This document shows, in pieces, positions 37,121-50,357 of a DNA stretch of 64,000 bases (the first letter of the stretch is position 1; each line of letters opens with the position of its first letter). The translations under genes and the position numbers were made by a program. The DNA lies in assembly GCA_947579665.1 (NCBI GenBank), contig OX388344.1, forward strand, positions 9,542,346 through 9,606,345. The letters are read 5' to 3'. The DNA comes from Sympetrum striolatum (Eukaryota; Arthropoda; Insecta; Odonata; Libellulidae). The notes beneath the pieces are model-generated. The model made no database searches. It had not been told where the DNA came from and saw only the letters and a list, made by a program, of their open reading frames with translations.

Positions 37121-40100
37121 ATATTTTTCTTAATTTTACGAGATATGATGAAAAATGCAACAAAAACGGATAATTTTAGAGAAATTTCAGTTTTTTTCCT
37201 GTATTTCGTTTTTATTTTCGGTCGTTTTATTGATGTATGATCGAAATAAGCAACGAAAACGGATAATTATAGCGGAATTTGAATTTTTGTCCTCTATTTT
37301 TTCTTTATTTTTCGTCATTTATTGGGATATGTTCCAAAAAAGTAACGAAAATTGTAGGGAAATTTCAATATTTTCCCTCTTTTTATCTTTATTTTTGCTC
37401 ATTTATCAAGATATTATGGAAAAAAGCAAGGAAAACGGATAATTATAGCGAAATTAAAAATTTTCCAGACTATTTTGCCTTAATATACGTAATTTTAAAG
37501 TGATATAATCGATAATAGCAACGAAAACGGATAATTTAAGGAAAATTTGAAATTTTATCCTCTATTTTGCATTAATTTCGTCTTTTAATTGAGATATGAT
37601 CGAAAAAAGCAACGAAAACGGATAATTTTAGCGAAGTTTTCATTTTTATCCTCTGTTTTGCATTAATTTAGTCTTTTTATCGAGATATGACCGAAAAAAG
37701 CAACCAAAACGGATAATTATAGTGAAATTTTAATTTTTACTTCAAATTTGTCTTTATTTTTTGTCATTTAATCGATATATGATCGAAAAAACGACCAAAA
37801 ACGGATTACTTTAGCGAAAATTCTATTTTTTCCCTCTATTTTGTGTCGATATTTCCTAATCTTTACGAGATATGATCAAAAAATCAGCGAAAACGGATAA
37901 TTTTAGAGAAATTTCAATTTTTTCCTTCATTTTTTCTTCATTTTTCGTCATTTTATTGAGATATGTTCCAAAAATGTAACGAAAACGGATAATTGTAGGG
38001 AAATTTCAATTTTTTTCCTCTTTTTTGTCTTGATATTTCGTAATCTTTACGAGATATGATCAAAAAAGCAACGAAAACAGATAATTTTAAAGAAAATTCA
38101 ATTTTTTTCCTCTATTTTTTCTTTATTTTTCGTCATTGAAGTGAGATATGTTTCAAAAAAGTACGAAAACAGATAATTGTAGCGAAATTTAAATTTTTTC
38201 CTTCTTTTATGTCTCTATTTTTTCTCATTCATCGAGATATTATCGAAAAAAGCAAGGAAAACGGATAGTTTTCGCGAAATTACAAATTTTCTCCATTATT
38301 TTGCCTTAATATTCGTCAATTTAAAGAGATATAATCGTAAATAGCAACGAAAACGGATAATCTCAGCAAAATTTGAAATTTACTCAACTATTTTGCATAA
38401 TTTTCGTCATTTAATTGAGATATGATGGTAAAAAGCAACGAAAACGGATAATTATAGCGAAATTTAAATTTTTCACCTCTATATTGCCTAAATTTTCGTC
38501 ATTTTATCGAGATATGATCGAAAAAAACAACGAAAACGGATAATTTTTGCAAAATATCAATTTTTGTGCTCTAATTTGTCTTTATCTTCCGTCATTTAAT
38601 CGTGGTATGATCGAAAAAAGAACCTAACACGGGTAATTTAAGCAAAACTTCGATTTCTTTCTTCTATTTTGTCTTTATTTTTCGTAATTTTACGAGATAT
38701 GATAAAAAAGGAACGAAAACCGATAATTTTATAGAAATTTCAAATTTTCTCCTCTATTTTGCGTTAATTTTCGTCATTTTATCGAGATATGATCGAAAAT
38801 AGAACCGAAAACGGATAATTTTAGCGAAATTTCAATTTTATTCCTCTATTTCGTCTTTATTTTCATAATTTTACGAGATATGATCAAAAAAGCAACCAAT
38901 ACGGATGATTTTACAGAAATTTCAATTTATTTTCCCGTATTTTGACTTTATTTTTGCTATTTATCGAGATATGATCGAAAATAGCAACGAAAACGGAATA
39001 TTTTAGCGAAATTTTTCAATTTTTTTCCTCTATTTGGTCTTTATCTTTCGTCATTTAATCGTGGTATGATCGAAAGCAGAACCGAACACGGGTAATTTAA
39101 GCAAAACTTCGATTTCTTTCTTCTATTTTGTCTTTATTTTTCGTAATTTTACGAGATATGATAAAAAAGGAACGAAAAGGGAAAATTTTAGAGAAATTTC
39201 AATTTTTTTCCTATATTTTCCTTTATTTTTCGCCATTTTAGTGAGATATGATCAAAAAAGCAACCAAAACGGTTAATTGTAGGGAAATTTCAATTTTTTC
39301 CCTCTTTTTTGTCTTTATTTTTGCTCATTTATCAAGATATTATCGAAAAAAGCAAGAAAAACGGATAATTTTAGCGAAATTACAAATTTTCTCCAATATT
39401 TTGCCTTAATTTTCGTCAATTTAAAGATATATAATCGATAATAGCAACGAAAATGGATAATCTTAGCAAAATTTGAATTTTTCTACATCATTTTGCATAA
39501 TTTTCGTCATTTTATCGAGATATGTAAGAATAAAGCCACAAAAACGGGTAATATTAGCAAAATTTCAATTTATTTCCTGTATTTCGTTTTTATTTTCGGT
39601 CGTTTTATTGAGATATGATCGAAATAAGCAATGAAAACGGATAATTATAGCGAAATTTAAATTTTTCTCCTCTATTTTGCCTAAGTATTCGTCATTTTAT
39701 CGAGATATGATCGAAGAAAGCAACGAAAACGGATAATTATAGAGAAATTTCAATTTTTTTCCTATATTTTTCGTCATTTTAGTGAGATATGATAAAAAAA
39801 GCAAACAAAACGGATAATTTTAGAGAAAATTCAATATTTTTCCTCTATTTTTCTTTATTTTTCGTCATTTTAGTGAGATATGTTCCAAAAAAAAACGAAA
39901 ACGGATAATTGTAGGGAAATTTCAATTTATTTTCCCGTGTTTCGGCTTTATTTTTGCTATTTATCGAGATATGATCGAAAATAGCAACGAAAACGGATTA
40001 TATTAGCGAAATTTTTAAATTTTTATCCTCTATTTGGTCCTTATTTTTCGTCATTTTATCGAAATACGATCGAAAATAAAACCAAAAAAGGATAATTTTG

Positions 40101-43100
40101 GCCAAATTTCGATTTTTTTCCACTGTTTCATCTTTATTTTCATAATTTTACGAGATATGATCAAAAAAGCAACCAAAACGGATAATTTTAGAGAAATTTC
40201 AATTTTCTTGTCTATTTATTTTTTATTTTTCGTCATTTTATGGAGATATGATCGAAAATAGAACCAAAAACGGACAATTGAAGGGAATTTTCAATTTCTT
40301 TCCTCTATTTTGTCTTTATTTTCATAATTCATTATTATATTATTTCATAACGAGATATGATCAAAAAAGCAACCACAATGGTTAATTTTAGAGAAATTTC
40401 AATTTTTTTCCTGTTTTTTGTCTTTATTTTTGCTATTTATCGAGATATGATCAAAAAAGCAACCAAACCGGATTATTTGAGAGAAATATCAATTTTTTTC
40501 CTCTATTTTTTCTTTATTTTTCGTCATTATGTTGAGATATCTTCGAAAATAGAACCATAAACGGATAGTTTTAGCGAAATTTCGAATTCTTTCCTCAATT
40601 TTTTCTTTATTTTTCGTCGTTTTAGCGAGATATGTTCCAAAAAAGTAACGAAAACGGATAATTGTAGGGAAATTTCAATTTTTTCCCCCTTTTTTGTCTT
40701 TATTTTTGATCATTTATCGAGATATTACCGAAAAAAGCATTGAAAACTGATAATTTTAGCGAAATTACAAATTTTCTCCACTATTTTGCCTTAATATTCG
40801 TCAATTTAAAGGGATATAATCGAAAATAGCAACGAAAACGGATAATCTCAGCAAAATTTGAAATTTTCTCCACTAATTTTGCATAATTTTCGTCCTATAA
40901 TTGAGATATGATCGAAAAAAGCAACGAAAACAGATAATTTTAGCAAAATTCAATTTATTTCCTCTATTTTGCCTTAATTTAGTCATTTTATCGTGATATG
41001 TAAGAATAAAGCAAGGAAGACGGATAATATAAGCAAAATTTCAATTTTTTTTCCTCTATTTCGTTTTTATTTTGTGTCCTTTTATCGAGATATGATCGAA
41101 AGAAACAACGTAAACGGATAATTTTAGCGAACTTTAAATTTTTCTCCTCTATTTTGCCTAAATTTTCGTCATCTTAACGAGATATTCTCTAAAAAAGTAA
41201 CGAAAACGGATAATTTTGAAGAAATTTCAAATTTTCTCCTCGATTTTGCCTTAATTTTTGTCATTTTATCGAGATATGATCGAAAATAGAACCGAAAACG
41301 GATAATTTTAGCAAAATTTCAATTTATTTCCTGTATTTCGTTTTTATTTTCGGTCGTTTTATTGAGATATGATCGAAATAAGCAATGAAAACGGATAATT
41401 ATAGCGAAATTTAAATTTTTCTCCTCTATTTTGCCTAAGTATTCGTCATTTTATCGAGATATGATCGAAGAAAGCAACGAAAACGGATAATTATAGAGAA
41501 ATTTCAATTTTTTTCCTATATTTTTCGTCATTTTAGTGAGATATGATAAAAAAAGCAAACAAAACGGATAATTTTAGAGAAAATTCAATATTTTTCCTCT
41601 ATTTTTCTTTATTTTTCGTCATTTTAGTGAGATATGTTCCAAAAAAAAACGAAAACGGATAATTGTAGGGAAATTTCAATTTATTTTCCCGTGTTTCGGC
41701 TTTATTTTTGCTATTTATCGAGATATGATCGAAAATAGCAACGAAAACGGATTATATTAGCGAAATTTTTAAATTTTTATCCTCTATTTGGTCCTTATTT
41801 TTCGTCATTTTATCGAAATACGATCGAAAATAAAACCAAAAAAGGATAATTTTGGCCAAATTTCGATTTTTTTCCACTGTTTCATCTTTATTTTCATAAT
41901 TTTACGAGATATGATCAAAAAAGCAACCAAAACGGATAATTTTAGAGAAATTTCAATTTTCTTGTCTATTTATTTTTTATTTTTCGTCATTTTATTGAGA
42001 TATGTTCGAAGAAAGCAACGAAAACGAATAATTTTAGCAAAATTTGAAATTTTCTCCTCTACCTTGTATTAATTTACGTCATTTATTTGAGATATGTAAG
42101 AATAAAGCAACGAAAACGGATAATATTAGCAAAATTTCAATTTTTTCCTCTATTTCGCTTTTATTTTGTGTCGTTTTATCGAGATATGATCGAAAAAAGC
42201 AACGAAAACGGATAATTATAGCGAAATTTAAATTTTTCTCCTGTATTTTGCCTAAATTTTCGTAATTTTCTCGGGATATGATATAAAAATGCTACGAAAA
42301 CGGATAATTTTAGCAAAAGTTCAATTTTTGTCCCCTAATTTGTCTTAATCTTTCGTCATTTAATCGTGATATGATCGAAAAAAAATCGAAAACGGATAGT
42401 TTAAGCAAAATTTCGATTCCCTTCCTCTATTTTGTCTTTCTTTTTCGTAATTTTACGAGATATGATTAAGAAAGGAACGACGACGGATAATTTTACAGAA
42501 ATTTCAAATTTTTTCCTCTATATATTGCATGAATTTTCGTCATTTTATCGAGATAATCTCTAAAAAAGTAACGAAAACGGATAATTTTAAAGAAATTTCA
42601 AATTTTCTCCTCTATTTTGCGTTAATTTTCTTCATTTTATCGAGATATGATCGAAAATAGAACCAAAAACGGACAATTGAAGGGAATTTTCAATTTCTTT
42701 CCTCTATTTTGTCTTTATTTTCATAATTCATTATTATATTATTTCATAACGAGATATGATCAAAAAAGCAACCACAATGGTTAATTTTAGAGAAATTTCA
42801 ATTTTTTTCCTGTTTTTTGTCTTTATTTTTGCTATTTATCGAGATATGATCAAAAAAGCAACCAAACCGGATTATTTGAGAGAAATATCAATTTTTTTCC
42901 TCTATTTTTTCTTTATTTTTCGTCATTATGTTGAGATATCTTCGAAAATAGAACCATAAACGGATAGTTTTAGCGAAATTTCGAATTCTTTCCTCAATTT
43001 TTTCTTTATTTTTCGTCGTTTTAGCGAGATATGTTCCAAAAAAGTAACGAAAACGGATAATTGTAGGGAAATTTCAATTTTTTCCCCCTTTTTTGTCTTT

Positions 43101-44359
43101 ATTTTTGATCATTTATCGAGATATTACCGAAAAAAGCATTGAAAACTGATAATTTTAGCGAAATTACAAATTTTCTCCACTATTTTGCCTTAATATTCGT
43201 CAATTTAAAGGGATATAATCGAAAATAGCAACGAAAACGGATAATCTCAGCAAAATTTGAAATTTTCTCCACTAATTTTGCATAATTTTCGTCCTATAAT
43301 TGAGATATGATCGAAAAAAGCAACGAAAACAGATAATTTTAGCAAAATTCAATTTATTTCCTCTATTTTGCCTTAATTTAGTCATTTTATCGTGATATGT
43401 AAGAATAAAGCAAGGAAGACGGATAATATAAGCAAAATTTCAATTTTTTTTCCTCTATTTCGTTTTTATTTTGTGTCGTTTTATCGAGATATGATCGAAA
43501 GAAACAACGTAAACGGATAATTTTAGCGAACTTTAAATTTTTCTCCTCTATTTTGCCTAAATTTTCGTCATCTTAACGAGATATTCTCTAAAAAAGTAAC
43601 GAAAACGGATAATTTTGAAGAAATTTCAAATTTTCTCCTCGATTTTGCCTTAATTTTTGTCATTTTATCGAGATATGATCGAAAATAGAACCGAAAACGG
43701 ATAATTTTAGCGAAATTTCAATTTTTTCCCTCTTTTTTGTCCTTATTTTTGCTCATTTATCGAGATATGATCGAAAAAAGCAAGGAAAACGGATAATTTT
43801 AGCAAAATGACAATTTTTGTCCTCTATTTTGCCTTAATATTCGGCATTTTTCAAGATATTATTTACAAAAGTAACGAAAATGGATACTTTTGAAGAAATT
43901 TAAATTTTTCTCCTCTATTTTTCCTTAATTTTCGTCATTTATCAAGATAATATCTAAAAAAGAAACAAAAACGGATAATTTTAGCGAAATGTCTATTTTT
44001 TCCTCATTTTGGCTTTATTTTTCGTAATTTAACGAGATATAATCAATAAAAGCTACGAAAGTGGATAATTTAAGAGACATTTCAATTATTTTCCATTATT
44101 TTTTCGTTATTTTTCGTCATTTTGTTGAGATATATTCGAAAAAAGCAACGAAGACGGATAATTTTAGCGAAATTACAAATTTTCTCCTCTGTTTTGCCTT
44201 AAGTTTCTTCATTTTATAAAGATATTATCTAAAAAAGTAACGATAACGCATAATTTTAGAGAAATTTCAATTTTTTTCCTCATTTTTTTCCGTAATTTTA
44301 TTGATATTTGTTCGAAAATAGCAACGAAAACATATAATTTCAATTTTTTTACTCTTTTT
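37121..44359. repeat. Satellite array, subfamily B (second block)
   Basis: About 78 monomers of the 91-93-bp subfamily B, continuing in the phase interrupted by the 5.7-kb insertion. The recurrent words are GAGATATGATCGAAAA, AACGGATAATTTTAG and CCTCTATTTTG. No hairpin module of the subfamily A type was seen. A 1.75-kb internal duplication (39557-43711) is described separately. Confidence 0.93.
39557..43711. repeat. 1,754-bp tandem duplication within subfamily B, second copy expanded
   Basis: 39557-40240 recurs at 41311-41994 (offset 1,754), and 40243-41312 recurs at 42642-43711 (offset 2,399). A block of about 1,754 bp was therefore duplicated head to tail. The second copy has an extra 645 bp (about 41997-42641), or the first copy lost it. 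The extra length equals seven 92-bp monomers. Copies are nearly identical, for example a single TCCTTTTATCGAG versus TCGTTTTATCGAG difference near 41075 and 43474. Confidence 0.88.
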
Positions 44360-44488
44360 ACTTTCTCCATATACGAAGTATAGAGAAAGTATTGTTTTCA
44401 TGAAAAAATTCGACTTCGAGATTTCAACGGAAATACACGTTTTGGGGTCCCTAGAACACGTTTTGACCATTTTCTGAATGATGTCTGT

Positions 44489-44559
<71 letters not shown>

Positions 44560-45950
44560 TGTGTGTGTGTGTATGTGTGTGTGTGATAATGGGCGTTCTA
44601 ACTCGAAAACTAAAAGTCGTATCAATACCAAACTTCATATATAGTACTGTTGTGTGTGCTGTCAGAGTTGATTAGTTTTTGGAGTAAATCCGTTAACCGG
44701 AAGTCGAGCTTTATTCATTAAAGCTCATTTCCGGTTTTCAAAATATCTCCATAAATATGATATATACGTCTGTTGTATTACTTATAAAAGTTTTAGATAG
44801 TATAATTTACTATAACTTTTGTATTTAACATATTTTTGTATCACCGGTTCATTAGGAGTTATTCGTGAAATACTGATAAACAGGAAGAAGATGATTATGT
44901 ACTTTGTGGGCGCTCTAACATGAAAACTATTTGTCGGATCAACACCAAATTTCATACATAGTACTTTCATTACAGTCGTTAGAGTTGATTAGTTTTTGGA
45001 GTAAATCGGCTGACCGGAAGTCGAGCTTCATTCTTCAAAGCTCATTTCCGGTTTTCAAAATATCTCCATTAATATGATATTTAGGTATATACTATTATTT
45101 ATAAATGTTGTAGAAAATTTATTTTACTATAACTTTTGTATGAAACATATTTTTGCATCACTGATTGTTTAGGAGTTATCCATGAAATACTGATAAACCG
45201 GAAGTTGCTGATTATGTACGTTGTGTAAAGCTCATTTCTGGTTTTCAAAATATATCCATAAATATGATATATTGGTATATTGTATTCCTAATAAAAGTTT
45301 TAGATAATATAATTTACTATAACTTTTGTATTTAACATATTTTTGTATAACCGGTTGATTAGGAGTTATTCGTGAAATACTGATAAACCGGAAGATGATG
45401 ATTATGTACTTTGTGGGCGCTCTAACATGAAAACTATTTGTCGGATCAACACCAAATTTCATATATAGTATTTTGGTTTGTGTCGTTAGAGTTTATTAGT
45501 TTTTGGAGTGAATCGGTTAATCGGAAGTTGAGCTTAATTCTTCAAAGCTCATTTCTGGTTTTCAAAATATCTCCATAAATATGGTATTTAGGTATATACT
45601 ATTATTTGTAAAAGTTTTAGAAAATGTAATGTACTATAACTTTTGGTTGAAACATATTTTTGTATCACTGATTGTGTAGGAGTTATTCATGAAATACTGA
45701 TAAACCGGAAGTTGCTGATTATGTACTTTGTGGGCGCTCTGGGCTCTATGGGCGAAAGGCCAATTTCATCGTTTTTCATCGATCATGTCCCGTAAAAATT
45801 ATTTATCATGTTTTTGGCATCAAAGATAATATATAATATTAATAACTCAAATTCCAAGTTTAGATGGAATATAGAGTTCGAAATTATTGCGGTAGATAAA
45901 TATTTACATCTTATATATATGGAGAAAGTCATGTGCTGGCCACATCAGAT
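44360..45950 (+). mobile_element. HINE/DINE-1-like non-autonomous element, copy A (fullest)
   Basis: A 1.6-kb repeat interrupting satellite B within T-runs, with no obvious target duplication. The left end ACTTTCTCCATATAC is followed by GAAGTATAGAGAAAGT, an imperfect palindrome. A (TG)n tract lies at about 44484-44585. Three or more internal repeats of about 316 bp follow, each starting near GGGCGCTCTAACATGAAAAC (about 44590, 44907, 45415) and each containing an inverted repeat built from CCGGAAGTCGAGCTT and AAGCTCATTTCCGG. The right end has TATATGGAGAAAGT, the inverse of the left subterminal word, then the small hairpin ATGTG-CTGGC-CACAT and CAGATTTTTT. Subterminal inverted repeats, a microsatellite, internal minisatellite units and a 3' hairpin together are the layout described for Helentron-associated HINE/DINE-1 elements. 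No protein is encoded; assignment to that group is inference. Confidence 0.7.
44484..44585. repeat. (TG)n microsatellite inside HINE-like copy A
   Basis: About 100 bp of almost pure TG dinucleotides. The same tract occurs as (CA)n at about 48411-48477 in copy B and as a short tract at 56270-56291 in the split copy, so it belongs to the element. Poly-Thr/His reading frames here are artefacts. Confidence 0.95.
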
Positions 45951-47550
45951 TTTTTGACTTTATTTTTGCTCGTTTATGGAGATATGATCGAAAAAAGAAA
46001 GGAAAACAGATAATTTCAGCAAAATTACAAATTTTCTCCTCTATTTTGCCTTAATATTCCTCAATTTAAAGAGATATAATCGCAAAAGAGACGAAAACGG
46101 TTAATTTTAGCTAAATCACAATTTTTTTCCATTATAATGTCTTTATTTTTAGTCACTTTATCGAGATATGATCGAAAAAGCAACTAAAACGGATAATTAT
46201 AGAGAAATTTAAATTTTTCTCCTCTATTTGGCCATAATTTTCGTCATTTAATCAAGATATTATCTAAAAAACCATCGAAAACGGATAATTTTAGCGAAAT
46301 TACAAATTTTATCCTCTAATTTGCCTTAAGTTTCGTCATTTTATCAAGATATTAACTAAAAAATAACGAAAACAGATAATTTTAACGTAATTACAATTTA
46401 TCTCCTCTATTTTTCCTTAATTTTCGTCAATTTTCAAGATATTATTTAAAAAAGTAACGAAAACGGACAATTTTAGCAAATTCAATTTATTTCCTCCATT
46501 TTACCTTAATTTAGTCATTTAATGGAGATATGTAAGAATAAAGCAACGAAAACGGATAATATTAGCAAAATTTCAATTTTTTTCCTCTATTTTGTTTTTA
46601 TTTTCTGTCGTTTTATCGAGTTATTATCCTAAAAGTAACGAAAACGGATAATTTTACAGATATTTCATATTTTCTCCTCTATTTTGACTTAATTTTCATC
46701 ATTTTATCGAGATATGATCGAAAATAAAACCGAAAACGGATAATTTTACCGATATTTTGATTTATTTCCTCTATTTCGTCTGTATGTTAATAATTTTAGG
46801 AGATTTGATCAAAAAAGCAACAAAAACGGATAATTTTAGCAAAATTTGAAATTTTCTCCTCTATTTTGATTTAATTTTCGTAATTTAATCGAGATATGAT
46901 AGAAAAAAGCAGCGAAAACGGATTATTTTAGCAAAATTCAGTTTTTTTTCCTCTATTTTACCTTAATTTACTCATTTTATCAAGATATGTAATAAAAAAG
47001 CAACGAAAACGGCTAATTTAAGAGAAATTTAAATTTTTATCCTTTATTTTGCCTTAATTTTTGTCATTTTTTCGAGATATGATCGAAAAAAGCAACGAAA
47101 ACGGATAATTTTAGCGATTTTTCAATAACTTTCCTCTAGTTTGTCTTTATTTTTGTCATTTAATCTTGGTATGATCGAAAAAAGAACCGAAAATACGGAT
47201 AATTTTAGTGAAATTTCGATTCTATTCCTCGATTTTGTCTTTATTTTTCGTAATTTTACGAGATATGATCAAAAAAGCAACGAGAACGGATAATTTTACA
47301 GAAATTTCATTTTTTCCCTCAATTTTTTCTTTATTTTTCGTCATTCTATTGATATACGTTCGAAAAAAGCATCGAAAATGGATTATTGTAGCGAAATCTC
47401 AATTTTTTTCCTCTTTTTTGTCTTTATTTTTGCTCAATTATCGAGATATGGTCAAAAAAAGCAAGGAAAACAGATAATTTCAGCGTAATTACAAATTTTC
47501 TCCTCTAATTTGCCTTAATTTTCGTCATTTTATCAAGATATTATCTAAAA
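45951..47550. repeat. Satellite array, subfamily B (third block)
   Basis: About 17 subfamily B monomers lie between HINE-like copies A and B, with the usual GAGATATGATCG and AACGGATAATTTTAG words. The monomer cut at 47550 ends TTATCTAAAA. I see nothing else in it. Confidence 0.92.
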
Positions 47551-48601
47551 ATCTGATGTGGCCAGCACATGACTTTCTCCATTTATAAGATGTAAATAAT
47601 TATCTACGACAGTAATTTAGAACTCTATATTCCATCTAAACTTGGAAGATGAGTGAATTATATATATATATTATTATCCTTGACGTCACAAACATTATAG
47701 ATACTGTTTTTCGGGACATGATCGATGAAAAATGATGAAATTGGCCTTTCGCCCATAGAGCCCAGAGCGCCCACAAAGTACATAATCAGCAACATCCGGT
47801 TTATCAGTATTTCATGAATAACTCCTAAACAATTAGTGATACAAAAATATGTTTCAAGCAAAATTTATAATAAATAATATTTTCTAAAACGGTTATTTTA
47901 ATAGTATATACCTAAATATCATATTTATGGAAATACTTTGAAAACCGGAAATGAGCTTTGAAGAATGAAACTCGACCTTCGGTAAACCGATTTACTCCAA
48001 AAACTAATCAACTCTAAATATCTAAAGCAAGGTACTATATATGAAATTTTGTGTTGATACAACTAACAGTTTTCATGTTAGAGTGCCCACAAAGTACATA
48101 ACAGCTACTTCCGGTTTATCGGTATTTCACGAATAACTCCTAATCAACCGGTGATACAAATATATGTTAAATCCAAAAGTTATAGAAAATTACATAATCT
48201 AAAACTTTTATCTGTAATACAACATACGTATATATCGTATTTATGGAGATATATTGAAAACCGGAAATGAGCTTTGATGAATGAAGCTCGACTTCTGGTT
48301 AACCGATTTACTTCAAAAACTAATCAACTCTGACAGCACACATTACAGTACTATATATGAGGTTTGGTATTGATACGACCAATAGTTTTCACGTTAGAGC
48401 GCCCACTAACACACACACACACATACAGACACACAAACACACACACACACACACACACTCACACACACACACACAGACAACATTCCGAAAATGGTTAAAA
48501 CGTGTTCTAGGGACCCAAAAACATGTATTTCCGTTGAAATCTCGAAGTCGAATTTTTTCATGAAAACAATACTTTCTCTATACTTCGTATATGGAGAAAG
48601 T
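47551..48601 (-). mobile_element. HINE/DINE-1-like element, copy B
   Basis: An inverted copy of the element at 44360. It starts ATCTGATGTGGCCAGCACAT (the 3' hairpin end read in reverse) and GACTTTCTCC. It continues through two internal units with GAGCGCCCACAAAGTACATA, a (CA)n tract at 48411-48477, and ends with TACTTCGTATATGGAGAAAGT. At 1,051 bp it has one internal unit fewer than copy A. Both ends abut A/T-runs of the satellite. Confidence 0.72.
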
Positions 48602-48627
48602 AAAAAGGAATCGAAATCGGATAATTT

Positions 48628-49502
48628 GTGATAATGTGTGAGTGTGATAGTGGGCGCTCTAACGTGAAAACTATTAGTCGTATCAATACCAAACTTCATA
48701 TATAGTACTGGGTGTATGCTGTCAGAGTTGATAAGTTTTTGGAGTAAATCAGTAAACCGGAAGTCGAGCTTCATTCAACAAAGCTCATTTCCGGTTTTCA
48801 AAATATCTCCCTAAATATGATATATACGTGTATTGTATTACTTATAAAAGTTTTAGATAATAATATTTACTATAACTTTTGTATTTAACATATATTTGTA
48901 TCACCGGTTGATTAGGAGTTATTCGTGAAATACCGATAAACCGGAAGTAGCTGTTATGTAGTTTGTGGGCGCTCTAACATGAGAACCATTCATTGTATCA
49001 ACACCAAATTTCATATATAGTATTTTGGTTGGTGTCGTTAGAGTTGATTAGTTTTTGGAGTAAATCAGTTAACCGGAAGTTGAGCTTCATTCTTCAAAGC
49101 TCATTTCCGGTTTTCAAAATATCTCCAAAAATATGATATTTAGGTACATACTATTAATTACAAAGGTTTTAGAACATAAAATTTAATATAATTTTTGTAG
49201 GAAACATATTTTTGTATCACTGATTGTTTAGGAGGTATTCATAAAATACTGATAAACCGGAAGTTGCTGATTATGTACTTTGTGGGCGCTCTGGGTTCTA
49301 TGGGCGAAAAGCCAATTCCATCGTTTTTCATCGATCATGTCCCGAAAAACATTATTTATAATGTTTTTGGCGTCAAAGATAATAATATATATATTAATCA
49401 CTCATCTTCCAAGTTAAGATGGAATTAGAGTTCAAAATTGCTGTCGTAGATAAATATTTACATCTTATGTATGGGGAAAGTCATGTGCTGGCCACATCAG
49501 AT
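48628..49502 (+). mobile_element. HINE/DINE-1-like element, copy C (5'-truncated)
   Basis: A plus-strand copy that begins inside the microsatellite (GTGATAATGTGTGAGTGTG) and so lacks the palindromic left end. It keeps two internal units and the complete right end CATGTGCTGGCCACATCAG followed by a T-run. It lies head to head with copy B, separated by 26 bp (48602-48627) that includes the satellite-like word ATCGGATAATTT. Confidence 0.7.
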
Positions 49503-50170
49503 TTTTTGTCTTAATTTTTGCTCATTTATCGAGATATGGTCAAAAAAAGCAAGGAAAACAGATAATTTTAGCGTAATTACAAATTTTCTCCTCTAATTTG
49601 CCTTATGTTTCGTCATTTTATCAAGATATTATTTTAAAAAAGAAACGAAAACGGATAATTTTAACGAAATTTCCATTTTTATCCTCTACTTTGCCTTAAT
49701 GTTCGTCATTTTACCGAGATATGATCGAAATAAGCAACGAAAAAGGATAATAGTAGCGAAATTTCAATTTTTTTCCTCTATTTTGTCTTTATTTTTGCTC
49801 ATTTATCGGGATATGTTCGAAAAAAGCAACGAAAACGGATAATATTTCCGAAATTACAAATTTTCTCCTCTATTTTGCCTTAATTTTCTTCATTTTATCA
49901 AGATTTTATTTTAAAAAGAAACGAAAACGGATAATTTTAGCGAAATTTTTATTTTGTCCCCTATTTCGTCTTTATTTTTCGTCATTTTATCGAGATATGA
50001 TCGAAAAAAGCAACGAAAACGGATAATTTTAGTGATTTTTCAATTTTTTTCCTCTAATTTTTCTTTATTTTGCGTCATTTAATCGTGATATGACCGAAAA
50101 AGATCCGAAAACGGATAATTTGGTACGATATTTCGATTTTTTTCCTCTATATTTTCTTTGTTTTTCGAGT
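49503..50170. repeat. Satellite array, subfamily B (last block)
   Basis: About seven subfamily B monomers. The last recognisable one ends near 50170 (CCTCTATATTTTCTTTG), after which a different tandem repeat begins. Confidence 0.9.
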
Positions 50171-50357
50171 TATGAACAAAAAATTCACACTTGGATCACA
50201 CTTGTACCTATTTATGTTCTTTTTTTTAATTTTCAAGGTGTCTTTTAAGAGTGAAGAGTTTTTCACCTTGTTTTTTTACGTATTCATTACTTTTATTCTG
50301 TTATTTTATTTATTTATTCTTTAGCACAAGAAAGCAAAATGCGACACCAAGCGAGCT

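Noticed and set aside
44398..48774. Poly-Thr-His and Cys-Val reading frames
   Set aside because: They are translations of (TG)n/(CA)n microsatellites inside HINE-like elements.
1560..50170. Claim that this is the centromere
   Set aside because: Satellite and transposon layering is compatible, but equally so with pericentromeric, subtelomeric or interstitial heterochromatin; I see no recognisable CENP-B box, and sequence alone cannot settle it.
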